DNA from: Clostridiaceae bacterium BRH_c20a
GTDB lineage: Bacteria > Bacillota > Peptococcia > Peptococcales > BICA1-8
Reading direction: 5' to 3'
Length of the DNA stretch: 62,548 nt
NCBI GenBank assembly: GCA_000961765.1
Contig: LADT01000004.1
Location: forward strand, 1 to 62,548
Shown here: positions 17,437 through 27,067 of the stretch, piece by piece
How positions within the stretch are numbered: the first letter of the stretch is position 1
Layout: the number at the start of each line of letters is the position of its first letter
Notes under the pieces: model-generated
What the model was told of the DNA's origin: nothing
Database searches by the model: none
Seen by the model: the letters and a program-made list of their open reading frames with translations, nothing else
Translations under genes and position numbers: made by a program

Positions 17437-18057
17437 CTAGGGTGTTTCATTTTCCGCCTGCGTTTCTTCATTTGCTTCTTGTTCTTCCTCATCTTCTTCA
17501 GCCATGATTGGCGGAACTACTGTAACCAACACCTTTTCCGGTTCTGACAGAATTTGTACATTCTCACTAACTACTATATTTGCTACAGTAAGCTTATCCC
17601 CTATTTTTAAAGAAGTTATGTCTAAAATAACCCTTTCTGGTATGTCATGGGGTAAACACTCTATTTCTACAGCTGTATCGTTATGCTGAACAATTCCGCC
17701 ATCTTTCACACCCTCAGGTTCACCTTCAAAATGAACCTGGATCTCTGTCCGTATCTTCTTATGCATAGAAATCTCTCCAAAATCTATATGCCAATAATGT
17801 CCGGTAACTGGATGCCGCTGAATTTCTTTAATCATGGCTTGGATTGATTGACCCTTGATATTTAGCGTAATTATGGCATTAAGCCCATGGGAGCTGAGCA
17901 CATTTAATAAATCCTTTTTAGCCATTAAGACCGATGCATTTCCAATTTTTGTTCCATAAATAATGCCCGGGAGAACTCCCTGTTTCCTCAACTTGTTTAA
18001 GGCACCTCTGCCTAGCGAAGCATTTCTTTCCGTAGTTTCTAAAACAATTGACTTCAT
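17437..18057 (-). CDS. rplY: 50S ribosomal protein L25, TL5/general stress protein CTC type
   Basis: A long-form L25 of about 206 residues that binds 5S rRNA. The N-terminal domain (SLGRGALNKLRKQGVLPGII then YGTKIG) is followed by the TL5 C-terminal beta domain and a strongly acidic tail typical of the CTC type. In Bacillus ctc is a sigma-B stress gene next to prs and pth, as here. The ATG at 18057 lies nine bases after GGAG; an ATG at 18063 is only three bases away from it. Confidence 0.93.
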   Translation of the reverse strand: MKSIVLETTERNASLGRGALNKLRKQGVLPGIIYGTKIGNASVLMAKKDLLNVLSSHGLNAIITLNIKGQSIQAMIKEIQRHPVTGHYWHIDFGEISMHKKIRTEIQVHFEGEPEGVKDGGIVQHNDTAVEIECLPHDIPERVILDITSLKIGDKLTVANIVVSENVQILSEPEKVLVTVVPPIMAEEDEEEQEANEETQAENETP

Positions 18058-18119
18058 ATTCATTCACTCCTTTCATCTAGGTATTATGCCCAGTGAGAAA
18101 GGAAGGGAAACATGCATTC

Positions 18120-18152
18120 ACTAAATAGCCACATAGTATGTGGCTATTTAGC
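18120..18152. promoter_or_regulatory. 13-bp hairpin between prs and the L25 gene
   Basis: CTAAATAGCCACA and TGTGGCTATTTAG are exact inverse complements with a 5-6 nt loop. It lies in the L25 leader, 60-90 bases before the start codon and without a U run, so it is a leader hairpin or weak terminator of prs. The rest of the spacer holds two copies of the TCTAGCGAAGCG repeat. Confidence 0.5.
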
Positions 18153-18318
18153 TGAATGTTAAGGTTTCGCTACATTTCATTACGCTAGGTTAAGGTTAAG
18201 TTTTTTCTTAGCCTCAACCTCAGCTTCATTTTTTATTTAATCATGGCTAAATTATAAGTTTTCCTTGATCTCAATCTAGCATAGCGAAATCTTAATCTAG
18301 CGAAGCGGAACCTTAACC

Positions 18319-19266
18319 TTAGTCAAACAGTTTGCTCACCGAGAGATCTTCATGAATACGGATAATTGCCTCACCCATGATTGGAGCAACTGAAAGGACT
18401 TTTAATTTATCAAGACTTTTTTCTTTACTTAAAGGTATGGTATTTGTAGTAACTAATTCAGTAATGGGCGACTTGTCCAAACGAGTAATAGCAGGACCAG
18501 AGAGAACAGCATGGGTACAACAGGCAAAGACAGTTTTTGCCCCCCGTTCTAATAATGCTTCAGCTCCATTAGTTATAGTTCCTGCCGTATCAATAATATC
18601 ATCGGTCATAATGACATTCTTACCTTTAATTTCCCCGATAATATTCATTACCTCCGACACATTTGGCATTGGTCTACGTTTATCAATTATAGCTAAGGGC
18701 GCACCGATACGTTCTGCTAAATTTCTGGCCCTGGTAACTCCTCCCATATCCGGAGAAACCACAACTACATCCTCTAAACCTTTATTTTTATAGTATTCTG
18801 CTAAAATAGGCACGCCTAGGAGGTGGTCCACAGGAACATCGAAAAAACCTTGAATCTGTCCAGCGTGTAAATCCATAGTCAAAACCCGGCGAGCTCCGGC
18901 CTGAACAATCAAATTTGCTACCAATTTAGCTGTTATAGGATCTCGAGCCCTAGCTTTTCTATCCTGACGGGCATAGCCATAATAGGGTAAAACAGCAGTA
19001 ATCCTCCTAGCTGATGCTCTCCGCACTGCATCGATCATTATTAATAACTCCATAATATTGTCATTAACCGGAGTAGAGGTGGACTGCAAAATAAATACAT
19101 CGGCTCCCCTTACGCTTTCATCAATATTAACATTAATTTCCCCATCACTGAAACGGCCTACCTTGCTACTTCCTAACTCCAAGCCCATATACTCTGAGAT
19201 TTCTTCTGCCAGCTTAATATTTGCGTTTCCGCTAAGAATTTTTAAGTTATTATGCCTTTTTGACAT
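18319..19266 (-). CDS. prs: Ribose-phosphate pyrophosphokinase
   Basis: A 315-residue PRPP synthetase that makes PRPP from ribose 5-phosphate and ATP. The flexible loop [17 protein letters not shown], the divalent-metal site [18 protein letters not shown] and the PRPP-binding motif [20 protein letters not shown] are all present. It follows glmU by 13 bases, the standard Firmicute glmU-prs pair. AGGAGG lies upstream of the ATG. Confidence 0.98.
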   Translation of the reverse strand: MSKRHNNLKILSGNANIKLAEEISEYMGLELGSSKVGRFSDGEINVNIDESVRGADVFILQSTSTPVNDNIMELLIMIDAVRRASARRITAVLPYYGYARQDRKARARDPITAKLVANLIVQAGARRVLTMDLHAGQIQGFFDVPVDHLLGVPILAEYYKNKGLEDVVVVSPDMGGVTRARNLAERIGAPLAIIDKRRPMPNVSEVMNIIGEIKGKNVIMTDDIIDTAGTITNGAEALLERGAKTVFACCTHAVLSGPAITRLDKSPITELVTTNTIPLSKEKSLDKLKVLSVAPIMGEAIIRIHEDLSVSKLFD

Positions 19267-19279
19267 CCTGCTAGACCTC

Positions 19280-20644
19280 CTAATTATCCTTAGTACCTTT
19301 AGCCCAATCCGGGATATTCTTTTGTTTTTCTCTGGCTATGCCTAAAGCATTTGCCGGTACATCTTTATTTATTGTCGAGCCCGCACCTATTACAGCATTT
19401 TTACCCACCTTCACAGGCGCAATAAGATTGGTATTGCTGCCGATGAACGCACCATCCTCAATCCGAGTTATGTGCTTATTTTTACCATCATAGTTACAGG
19501 TTATTGTACCACAGCCCACATTCACCTTTTCCCCTAAAAAAGCATCACCTATATAAGATAAATGGGGAACCTTACTACCTCGCCCAATAACTGACTTTTT
19601 AATCTCCACAAAATCACCAATTTTAACATTATCCTCTAAGATTGTCCCTGGTCTTAAATAGGCGAAGGGGCCTATGCTGCAGTTATTACCAACTTTGCTT
19701 TCTAAAATAACCGCATTTTGAATTTGACTGTTACTACCGATAGTACTATCCACAATCCTCACTCCGGGACCTATCAGACAATCCTGCCCAATAACGGTCT
19801 TGCCCTCCAAAATTGTTCCTGGATAAATGATGCTATCAGCTCCCACCTCTACAGCGCAACCAATATATGTAGAAGAAGGGTCCATAATGGTCACACCTTC
19901 TAACATTAACTTCTCCAGCGCCCTTAGGTGCAGCACCTTTTCCGCCTCTGCTAATTGAATCCGGTTATTAATACCTAAGCTCTCCTGTATATCATCTAAA
20001 ACAAACCCTTCAACCTTTAGCCCTTCCTCAACTGCCAATTTAATCAGATCAGTAAGGTAATATTCGCCTTGAGCATTAGTATTAGTTAATTTTGCTAAGT
20101 TATTTATTAGAAAATCCGCTGTAAAACAATATGTACCTGTATTGATCTCCCTGATAGCCTTTTCCTGGTCCTTTGCATCTTTTTCTTCGATGATAGCTTT
20201 TATCTGGTTATTTTCTCTGATAATACGACCATAACCCTGGGGATCAGAAATGACGGCTGTCAATATTGTAACTTGGGCCTGGCTGGTAATATGCCTTTCT
20301 TGCAAATTCTCTAAGGTAACTTTCTGTAAAAGAGGTGTATCGCCACAGACGACCATGACATTCCCTGATACTCCTTGCAATAATCTTTCAGCTTGCAATA
20401 CTGCATGACCTGTGCCTAGCTGTTCCCACTGGTAAACAACCTCTATTCCCTCTGGCAGCCATTCTTGAATCAGTTCAGCACCATGTCCCAACACTACAAT
20501 CTTCCTCTTTACGCCTGCTTTTTCTAAAGTATTAAGCACATGTTCCAGCATTGGAATGCCAGCTACTTTATGGAGAACCTTTGGCAATTTGGACTTCATC
20601 CGCGTACCTTGACCTGCTGCTAAAACTATTGCTGTAGAATCCAT
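19280..20644 (-). CDS. glmU: Bifunctional GlcNAc-1-P uridyltransferase/GlcN-1-P acetyltransferase GlmU
   Basis: A 454-residue two-domain enzyme that makes UDP-GlcNAc for peptidoglycan. The N-terminal nucleotidyltransferase begins with [20 protein letters not shown]. The C-terminal half is a left-handed beta helix of hexapeptide repeats with the acetyltransferase segment [20 protein letters not shown]. Full length, with no missing motifs. It is followed by prs and preceded by spoVG. Confidence 0.97.
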   Translation of the reverse strand: MDSTAIVLAAGQGTRMKSKLPKVLHKVAGIPMLEHVLNTLEKAGVKRKIVVLGHGAELIQEWLPEGIEVVYQWEQLGTGHAVLQAERLLQGVSGNVMVVCGDTPLLQKVTLENLQERHITSQAQVTILTAVISDPQGYGRIIRENNQIKAIIEEKDAKDQEKAIREINTGTYCFTADFLINNLAKLTNTNAQGEYYLTDLIKLAVEEGLKVEGFVLDDIQESLGINNRIQLAEAEKVLHLRALEKLMLEGVTIMDPSSTYIGCAVEVGADSIIYPGTILEGKTVIGQDCLIGPGVRIVDSTIGSNSQIQNAVILESKVGNNCSIGPFAYLRPGTILEDNVKIGDFVEIKKSVIGRGSKVPHLSYIGDAFLGEKVNVGCGTITCNYDGKNKHITRIEDGAFIGSNTNLIAPVKVGKNAVIGAGSTINKDVPANALGIAREKQKNIPDWAKGTKDN

Positions 20645-20716
20645 TACTTCGCACCCCTTAACCCCCAGTTTTCAACTATTAATAGTTATACCACATATTT
20701 TTAAAAAGTTAAATAA

Positions 20717-20747
20717 AAAAGGAGCTCTTTTCCGCTCCTTTTCGGGT
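20717..20747 (-). terminator. Terminator of spoVG
   Basis: AAAAGGAGC and GCTCCTTTT form a stem with a short loop and a T run on the minus-strand exit, eleven bases after the spoVG stop. Confidence 0.85.
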
Positions 20748-20756
20748 TAGAGTCCT

Positions 20757-21023
20757 TTACATTGCTTCTTCATAAGCCTTTAAAACGGCGCTCTGAATAA
20801 CATCCCTAGCTGTTGAAGAGATTGGATGGGCAATATCTCGGAATTCCCCATCAGGCATCTTCTTACTAGGCATAGCAACAAATAGCCCTTTTTGACCCTC
20901 AACTACCTTAACATCATGAACTACGAAGGCATCATCGAAAGTAACGGAAACTATCGCCTTCATTCTGCCATCCACATTTATCTTTCTAATCCGTACATCT
21001 GTAATATTCAATTGCTTCACCAC
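20757..21023 (-). CDS. spoVG: Septation/sporulation protein SpoVG
   Basis: An 88-residue SpoVG, a small nucleic-acid-binding regulator of septation, cortex formation and exoprotein genes. The typical N-terminus [20 protein letters not shown] and the [17 protein letters not shown] loop are visible. The gene lies between purR and glmU, as in Bacillus. GAAGGTGG precedes the ATG. Confidence 0.96.
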   Translation of the reverse strand: MVKQLNITDVRIRKINVDGRMKAIVSVTFDDAFVVHDVKVVEGQKGLFVAMPSKKMPDGEFRDIAHPISSTARDVIQSAVLKAYEEAM

Positions 21024-21122
21024 CTTCCTGATATGCGGAACATTTTGACATCAATGACGATATTCGTCAATAATTTGGAAAATCCTTCTTTACTATAAGA
21101 AATTTACCAATAAATATAGTTT

Positions 21123-21947
21123 TTATACATCCTCAGTTAAGTTTTTTGAATGAATGGTCACTTTTTCATTCTTTTCGTCTAATTCTTTTAGTTCAAGTAA
21201 GCCTAAATAGTTTTCTACCAGTTTGTCTTCAGGCTCCTTTGTATCAACCAAAACACCCATACCCAATACTTCGGCTTTGAACTCCTTCATTAAATCAATC
21301 ATACCTTTAGCTGTGCCACCAGCTTTCATAAAATCATCAATAATGATTACCCTGGCATCTGGCTCTAACGCCCGTCGAGCTAATGACATAGTTCCTATTT
21401 TTTTTGAAGACCCTGAAAAATAATTAATACTTACAGCCGAACCTTCCGTTACCCTACTGTCATCTCTAATAATAACCAGCGATATATTAAAGGCCTTGGC
21501 AGTCATTAAAGCCAAGGGAATACCTTTAGTTTCAACAGTAACTATATGATCGGGCTCTTTCCCTACAAAACGGTGAGCAAATATTGTACCAATTTTAGCC
21601 ACAATAGCTGGATTATAGATTATATCTGTCATATATAAGTATCCACCAGGCAAAATCCTTCTTGGGTCAGATAATCTCCGCGCCAAATCATCCAAAAACT
21701 CCTTTTCTACAGCAGGACTATTGTAGGGCAAGTATCTGACACCACCCGCTGCACCAGAAACAGTTTCCATATTTCCCTGTCCCGTCTCTAGAAAAGCATT
21801 CTTAATTATACTCAAATCTTCACTGATACTTGACTTTGCTGACTGAAATAATTCTGCAAAATACCCAAGGGTAAATAACTGGTGGGGATTTTCTAAAAGC
21901 ATTTTAGTTATCAAAACCATCCGTTCACTTCTACGCCATTTTTCCAC
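21123..21947 (-). CDS. purR: Pur operon repressor PurR
   Basis: A 274-residue repressor with an N-terminal winged helix (EKWRRSERMVLITKMLLENP) and a phosphoribosyltransferase-like domain carrying the PRPP-binding motif IIIDDFMKAGGTAKGM. PRPP binding releases it from purine operators in Bacillus. I chose the GTG at 21947 because GGAGGTG lies six bases upstream; an in-frame TTG at 21962 overlaps that site. No PurBox pair was located in the window. Confidence 0.95.
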   Translation of the reverse strand: MEKWRRSERMVLITKMLLENPHQLFTLGYFAELFQSAKSSISEDLSIIKNAFLETGQGNMETVSGAAGGVRYLPYNSPAVEKEFLDDLARRLSDPRRILPGGYLYMTDIIYNPAIVAKIGTIFAHRFVGKEPDHIVTVETKGIPLALMTAKAFNISLVIIRDDSRVTEGSAVSINYFSGSSKKIGTMSLARRALEPDARVIIIDDFMKAGGTAKGMIDLMKEFKAEVLGMGVLVDTKEPEDKLVENYLGLLELKELDEKNEKVTIHSKNLTEDV

Positions 21948-21962
21948 TCTTTTCACCTCCAA

Positions 21963-22327
21963 ATTTGTATATGAGATACTAATTTCCGAATATTAGTTCC
22001 TATCTCCCTCATATTTATTCACTTATTCTTCATTATAAAGAAAACTTGGATTGCGTCAAGCGGGTATAAGAAAGACCTGCATCCTAGCAGGTCTTTCTGT
22101 GCTACAGTTCTACAGTGCTACTGTGCTACAGAAAACAAAAAACCGCCCGGAGCGGTTGTGTGTATAATTCAGAACGACACAGGGTCGTTCTGAATTATTA
22201 AATCAACTCAATCTAGATAAGCTCTTCTAATCTCCATTGCCTTTTCTGTAGCACTGTAGCACTGTAGAACTGTAGGTTCGGAAAAGTTCTACCCAAAAAC
22301 CATTCCTAGGTTAGAACTTTTCCTTAT
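21963..22327. repeat. Spacer with hairpins and GTAGCACT repeats
   Basis: No gene is visible. Hairpins: AGAAAGACCTGC/GCAGGTCTTTCT (22070-22100); AACCGC/GCGGTT preceded on the exit side by an A run (22134-22158), a likely terminator for the nucleotidyltransferase gene; and a 15-bp stem ATAATTCAGAACGAC (22165-22199). Octamer repeats AGTGCTAC (22099-22131) and GTAGCACT (22248-22275) face each other, and GGAAAAGTTCTA/TAGAACTTTTCC arms lie at about 22277-22321. Confidence 0.7.
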
Positions 22328-23086
22328 TTATCCTAATATCCTTTCCACCAGTTCTAGATCACTTAGTTTATCCACATCAACACCAATTTCTGGATAGGAA
22401 ACGACAATGGCCCTTCCTTTGATGTTGAAAAGCTCAGAGATCCGTTCCTCTGCATCTTTTATGGATAAACTTCTAAAAATATATTTTAAGAAATACAAAA
22501 CGCCGATATAGTTTACCAACTGCAAAGGACTTTTTCTAAGTCTAACCAGTTCTTCTGCTTTTGGAGCACAATGTTTGACAATTTGGGGATTAATCAGAAA
22601 AATATTACCCCCTGTATAAACCCCATCCTTTAGCTTGGCATAGGTTCTTTTTACTTGAGGATATTTAGCCTGATTTAAGGATTTAGATACCACCGGATAA
22701 ATAATATCGGCATCTTCTCCAACACACCTTTTTAGAAAACCATCAATAATTTTACCAGTTATTAAAGGTATATCTGAGGTAACCACAAGTACCTTGGAAT
22801 TTGACACAATATCTATAAGTTCTATAGCATTCAAGAGACTTTGCATGATTGTTGGCCCGTTTTCAACTAACTGTAGTCCCTGGTTTTCGGGCAAGACCCC
22901 CTCTAGATACTTCCTTGGACCAGAGACAATAATCCCATCTACTTCACAGGACTCCTTCAATGCATCGACAACATACTCAACCATACACTTATTACCAATT
23001 TTTATTAAGGACTCATGGGGAGCAGTGCGGTAATCTTTTAAACTTTCTTTATTAGAACTCCCCGCCAATACGATTGCTTTAGCCAA
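22328..23086 (-). CDS. MobA/GlmU-like NTP-transferase protein
   Basis: A 252-residue nucleotidyltransferase-fold protein. Its N-terminus (AKAIVLAGSSNKESLKDYRT) corresponds to the nucleotide-binding loop of the GlmU/MobA superfamily but lacks the full GxGxRM pattern, so the substrate is uncertain. VVTSDIPLITG is the metal-binding Asp motif of the family. The start is probably the TTG at 23086, with a purine-rich ribosome site. It sits between a GntR regulator and purR. Molybdopterin or sugar nucleotide transfer are both conceivable; I do not assign one. Confidence 0.7.
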   Translation of the reverse strand: MAKAIVLAGSSNKESLKDYRTAPHESLIKIGNKCMVEYVVDALKESCEVDGIIVSGPRKYLEGVLPENQGLQLVENGPTIMQSLLNAIELIDIVSNSKVLVVTSDIPLITGKIIDGFLKRCVGEDADIIYPVVSKSLNQAKYPQVKRTYAKLKDGVYTGGNIFLINPQIVKHCAPKAEELVRLRKSPLQLVNYIGVLYFLKYIFRSLSIKDAEERISELFNIKGRAIVVSYPEIGVDVDKLSDLELVERILG

Positions 23087-23107
23087 TACAAGGACCCCTC
23101 TCCTTGG

Positions 23108-23809
23108 TTAATCCTCCTCATAGTATAACCCTTGTTTTTCCAAAGATAACAACATAGCATGTTCAGCACTTTCTATATGTTCACGGGCTAGCTGCCCAGC
23201 CAGTTTACCATTGCGCGTAGCCAAGGCCTCTACAATCTTTCTGTGTTCTTCCAAAGCAATTTTCCCCCTACCTGGCCTCGCCAAAGAGGCTGAACGGAAA
23301 CGCTGCAACTGTTCCTGCAGAAGGTTAACAAAGTGAACCAATCTTTCGTTACGGGCTGCTTTGTACAAAAGGTCATGGAAGGAAGTATCAATTTCTACGA
23401 TACTGCGCAGATTGTTGGCTTCTGTTTCCTTCGCTTCTTCTACCAGCCGCCGTTCCATTTCTTCAAGTTCTTCTTCAGTAATACGCTCTGCCGCAAGGCT
23501 TGCTGCTAATGCTTCCAGAGCAGAACGCACTTCAAATACTTCATGAATATCCTTCATAGAAATGCCCGCAACATAAACTCCCCTTCGAGGAACCATTACT
23601 ACAAACCCCTCAAGTTCCAGCTTTCTTATAGCTTCCCGTACCGGGGTTCTGCTGACCCCCATTTCTTCAGCAAGTTGAATTTCCATTAGCCTTTCACCAG
23701 GCCTTAAAACTTGATTAATTATGGCATCCCTTAAAGTTTCAAAGACAATTTCTCTTAATGGTTTATATCCATCTAGTTTAACCGGAATTAGTCTTCTTTC
23801 CATGCTCAT
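23108..23809 (-). CDS. GntR/FadR-family transcriptional regulator
   Basis: A 233-residue regulator with an N-terminal winged helix (ERLMEIQLAEEMGVSRTPVR then EAIRKLELEGFVVMVPRRGV) and a C-terminal all-helical FCD domain with metal-binding histidines (DTSFHDLLY, EEHRKIVEAL, AREHIESAEHAM). The ligand is probably a small organic acid, as usual for FCD domains; the target is unknown. Its ATG overlaps the ispE stop by four bases (ATGA), so the two are co-translated. Confidence 0.9.
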   Translation of the reverse strand: MSMERRLIPVKLDGYKPLREIVFETLRDAIINQVLRPGERLMEIQLAEEMGVSRTPVREAIRKLELEGFVVMVPRRGVYVAGISMKDIHEVFEVRSALEALAASLAAERITEEELEEMERRLVEEAKETEANNLRSIVEIDTSFHDLLYKAARNERLVHFVNLLQEQLQRFRSASLARPGRGKIALEEHRKIVEALATRNGKLAGQLAREHIESAEHAMLLSLEKQGLYYEED

Positions 23810-24693
23810 GATATCTCCACCCTTTCGTTTAGTATTTCCTTATTTAAAGTATGGGCTACCCAGACTTGATAAGTACATCCTTTTCTCACATCACTAGCAA
23901 AGGTATCTGCAGCCTCTTGAGAAGCAAATAAGGCATAAATTGTTGGTCCACTTCCTGACATCAATAAACTTTTTGCTCCCAAAGCTTTTAAAGCTTCTTT
24001 TAATTCTTTTACCTGAGGATAAAGCTTGAAAGTACTATATTCCAGTACATTAGCAATTTTATTTAATAAGTAAGGAACATCTCCAACCTGTAACGCATCA
24101 AGATATCCTGCCAAATCGGGGTGGCTCGATATGCTCGATAACATTAAATTCTGATATACCTCTTTTGTCTTAACTCCAAAGTTAGGCTTGACTAAAACTA
24201 CCCACAGTTTTGGACATTGTGCAACTTCCTCTATTATTTCCCCCCGCCCTTTAGCTAGGGCAGTGGCACCTAATATACAAAAAGGCACATCGGAACCGAG
24301 CTGAGCTCCTCTTTCTAATAACTCTATATTATCCATCTTTAAGGAAAACATTGCATTCATCCCTATTAGCACCGCTGCAGCATCTGTGCTTCCTCCAGCA
24401 AGACCAGCTTCCATCGGGATGTTTTTTTCTATATTTATCTCTACACCGGGTATATCAGGGTACTCTTTTATCAATACTTCTGCTGCCTGATATGCCAGGT
24501 TTCTCTCATCTAGGGGTATTAAGGGGTGATTTGTTGTAATACTTATCCCATTTCCGGGTTTTATGGTTATTCGATCATAAAGGCTGATAGCCTGCATAAT
24601 CATCTCAACTTCATGATAACCATCTGGTCTTTTCCCTAGAACATCCAAAATAAGATTTATCTTTGCATAGGCCTTAACTACAGCTTTTTTCAT
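23806..24693 (-). CDS. ispE: 4-diphosphocytidyl-2-C-methyl-D-erythritol kinase
   Basis: A GHMP kinase of the MEP isoprenoid pathway, about 295 residues. The start motif VKAYAKINLILDVLGKRPDG and the ATP-binding PMEAGLAGGSTDAAA are present, with LMSGSGPTIYALF near the C-terminus. The ATG at 24693 has GAGGT five bases upstream and gives the normal family N-terminus. It heads an ispE-gntR-nucleotidyltransferase group, as in many Clostridia. Confidence 0.95.
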   Translation of the reverse strand: MKKAVVKAYAKINLILDVLGKRPDGYHEVEMIMQAISLYDRITIKPGNGISITTNHPLIPLDERNLAYQAAEVLIKEYPDIPGVEINIEKNIPMEAGLAGGSTDAAAVLIGMNAMFSLKMDNIELLERGAQLGSDVPFCILGATALAKGRGEIIEEVAQCPKLWVVLVKPNFGVKTKEVYQNLMLSSISSHPDLAGYLDALQVGDVPYLLNKIANVLEYSTFKLYPQVKELKEALKALGAKSLLMSGSGPTIYALFASQEAADTFASDVRKGCTYQVWVAHTLNKEILNERVEIS

Positions 24694-24711
24694 ATCTTGA
24701 CCTCTTCTCAA

Positions 24712-24985
24712 TATTGTCCAGCAATTTAAATTATATTTATTATATAACAGTTTACCAAAATATCACAACATTAAATGGCTTAATCCCTTTGGTCGCTCTT
24801 TTTTTGCTCCCTTGGTTAAAATGTTGGTCTGATAACTACTACTGGGTGAAATTTATGGGTCTGACATGCTTTGAGGGCATACTTTTGCGTCTGACAGTAC
24901 TTACGGGTGAACTTTTTGCGTCTGACACAAGCAGGGATTGCTTCGCTTCGCTCGTCCAGCACTAGTTTTCATTTCATTATTATAT
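24712..24985. repeat. Spacer with GGGTGAACTTTTTGCGTCTGACA repeats
   Basis: No gene is visible. About 24843-24931 holds three diverged copies of a unit with core CTTTTTGCGTCTGACA, most preceded by GGGTGAA. One more copy is at 62404-62430. The remainder is AT-rich sequence upstream of ispE. Confidence 0.6.
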
Positions 24986-24987
24986 TA

Positions 24988-25017
24988 AAAAACGGTGCAC
25001 TAGGCACCGTTTTAATC
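24988..25017 (-). terminator. Terminator hairpin downstream of the uracil permease
   Basis: AAAAACGGTGC and GCACCGTTTT form a stem with a 5-nt loop. It is about 90 bases past the permease stop, after one TCTAGCGAAGCG repeat copy (25036-25092), with T-rich ends. Confidence 0.75.
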
Positions 25018-25105
25018 TATGCTATTAATCATTGCTCTTAATCTAGCGAAGCGGAATCTTAATCTAACGAAACTATGTGAAGTGTAATCTTTACTTAGCT
25101 TATCC

Positions 25106-26413
25106 TTACTTAGATTTTTCTAAAGCTACTTTCATCCTCTTGGCCGTATTTTCTTTAGCAGCAGCCTCTTCCTTCTCGCCTGGGATAAAGTGGGGTATGA
25201 TAATGTTAATGACCGCATTTAATGATACACCTATAATAGCCGCCAAACTTAAACCCGATAAGCTGGCATGCTCAGCAAAACTAATTATTGCTGGGTTAGC
25301 CTCACCTTTTATGGATACTATACCAATAATTAAGATAGTGAAAACTACAATACTATTTCGTAAGTCAGATAAGTCAGGCTTTGCATCAACTAAGGTACGA
25401 ACACCGATGCTAGCTATCATCCCAAAGAGGACAAAGCTAACACCCCCCATAACAGGAACAGGTATAGTTTGAACTAAAGCACCAAATTTACCAATAAAGC
25501 TTAATAAAATAGCAACAATAGCAGCCCCTCTTAAGATGGCCGGGTTGTAGTTTTTGGTTACTGCCAATACTCCTGTGTTTTCCCCATAAGTGGTGTTCGC
25601 CGGAGCCCCAATTAAACCGGCAAAAGCTGTTGCAATACCGTCACCCATTAGTGTGCGGTGCAGACCAGGGGATTTAAAGAAATCCTTGCCCACAACAGCT
25701 CCATTTGTTGTAATATCACCAATATGTTCAATCATGGTAACTAAGGCAATAGGGACAATTATTTTCATAGCATCAAAAGAAAACTGAGGAAGAAGCATCA
25801 TTCCTTTAAATTCTGATGGTCCGTAGAATATCGGTGCTTGCACAACCGGACTGAAATCAACTATTCCCATGGCGATGGAAGCAATGTACCCTACGCTGAT
25901 ACCCACAATTATTGGGATCATCCTGACAAAACCTTTAGCGATAATACCCGTTAAGGCAATTGCTACAATAGTAACAATTGCTATTGTCCAGTTAGCAGAG
26001 GCCATATCAACCGCAACTGGAGCTAAGATTAAGCCGATAACGATTATGATAGGTCCAGTTACTATAGACGGGAATATTTTTTTAACCTTCTCTGGTCCTA
26101 TCAAGTATACCACTAGAGCCATTAGCAGATAAAGAGCTCCCACTACTAGAAACGAGCCGGTAGCATAAGCTAAGCCAAAGTTTTCTTTAACCACCAAGAT
26201 GCCTGCAATAAAAGCAAAGGACGAGCCTAAAAAAACAGGAACCTTTCCACCTGTTATTGCGTGGAACAAAAGTGTGCCTACCCCAGCTCCCAATAAAGCT
26301 ATAGAAGGGTTTAAGCCAGTAATAAAAGGTACCAAGACAGTTGCACCGAACATTGCTAAAACATGCTGAAAGGATAAAATTCCCGCGGACAAAAAGCTGT
26401 GTTGCTTTTCCAT
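25106..26413 (-). CDS. uraA: Uracil/xanthine permease, UraA family
   Basis: A 435-residue nucleobase:cation symporter with about 14 membrane segments. Family motifs include FQHVLAMFGATVLVPFITGL near the start and the substrate-site region EHIGDITTNGAVVGKDF with GAPANTTYGENTGVLA. The PyrR attenuator upstream points to uracil rather than xanthine. GAGGAGG precedes the ATG. It is transcribed alone. Confidence 0.94.
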   Translation of the reverse strand: MEKQHSFLSAGILSFQHVLAMFGATVLVPFITGLNPSIALLGAGVGTLLFHAITGGKVPVFLGSSFAFIAGILVVKENFGLAYATGSFLVVGALYLLMALVVYLIGPEKVKKIFPSIVTGPIIIVIGLILAPVAVDMASANWTIAIVTIVAIALTGIIAKGFVRMIPIIVGISVGYIASIAMGIVDFSPVVQAPIFYGPSEFKGMMLLPQFSFDAMKIIVPIALVTMIEHIGDITTNGAVVGKDFFKSPGLHRTLMGDGIATAFAGLIGAPANTTYGENTGVLAVTKNYNPAILRGAAIVAILLSFIGKFGALVQTIPVPVMGGVSFVLFGMIASIGVRTLVDAKPDLSDLRNSIVVFTILIIGIVSIKGEANPAIISFAEHASLSGLSLAAIIGVSLNAVINIIIPHFIPGEKEEAAAKENTAKRMKVALEKSK

Positions 26414-26440
26414 TCAAAACTCCTCCTCTTTTTGCCGCAC

Positions 26441-26545
26441 AAAAAACCCCCTTACCGTGAGTTGAGCACAATAAGGAGGTATTGCTATCGGAATACCTTA
26501 CCTCAGCTCTTTTTGGCCTCACGGGACCAATTTAAAGGCAGAAGG
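26441..26545 (-). promoter_or_regulatory. PyrR-binding attenuator before the uracil permease
   Basis: On the minus strand, UUUAAAUUGGUCCCGUGAGG then CC is a PyrR-binding loop (conserved GUCCCGUGAGGCY) at about 26512-26538. Downstream is a terminator, CCUCCUUA paired with UAAGGGGG and U6 (26441-26479). CCGUGAG in the PyrR loop is complementary to CUCACGG inside the terminator hairpin, giving an antiterminator that PyrR with UMP would disrupt. The permease should therefore be off when pyrimidines are abundant. Confidence 0.88.
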
Positions 26546-26731
26546 CTTTTTATGCGATTAATTACTTAAATTATAGCCTAAAATCGACATTCAAGTCAAT
26601 AAGAAAGACCTTTCTCTGAAAGACCTTTCTCTTTTTTCTTACTCAAAGCATGTGGGTTGCACTGTTAGACTTTCTATAGTATTAAATCTAGCGAAGCGGA
26701 ATCTCTAATCTTAGTCTAAATCTTTAATCTG

Positions 26732-27001
26732 TTAGGTTTCAAACCGTATAACTTGACCATTTTCGTACTTTCCCACTAATTTCCCTTCAGAACTATATTC
26801 TTCTAGATATAAACTACGAAAAGCATTGATACCTTCTTTTTCTACATAAGGTACTAGCTCATTAACAATGGCTTCAACTTGACCGTACTTATGAAACTTT
26901 GAACCATTCATTTGGAACCCCAAGCCTTTCAACTGGTCTGTAATCTTATTCGTAAGGATAACACCATGTTCTACTAGTTCCCCTTCTACGTAGTTTTTCA
27001 T
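26732..27001 (-). CDS. Small protein of unknown function
   Basis: An 89-residue soluble, mildly acidic protein without a signal peptide or membrane segment. GAGGTG precedes its ATG. The sequence (MKNYVEGELVEHGVILTNKI at the start) matches no family I recognise; the C-terminal LEEYSSEGKLVGKYENGQVI could be a beta hairpin. It stands between the chemoreceptor and the uracil permease leader. No function is assigned. Confidence 0.65.
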   Translation of the reverse strand: MKNYVEGELVEHGVILTNKITDQLKGLGFQMNGSKFHKYGQVEAIVNELVPYVEKEGINAFRSLYLEEYSSEGKLVGKYENGQVIRFET

Positions 27002-27067
27002 TTACCAATCACCTCAAAATTATCTTGTTACTTTCAGGTGAAAGATATACGAACAAAATCCTCTTTA

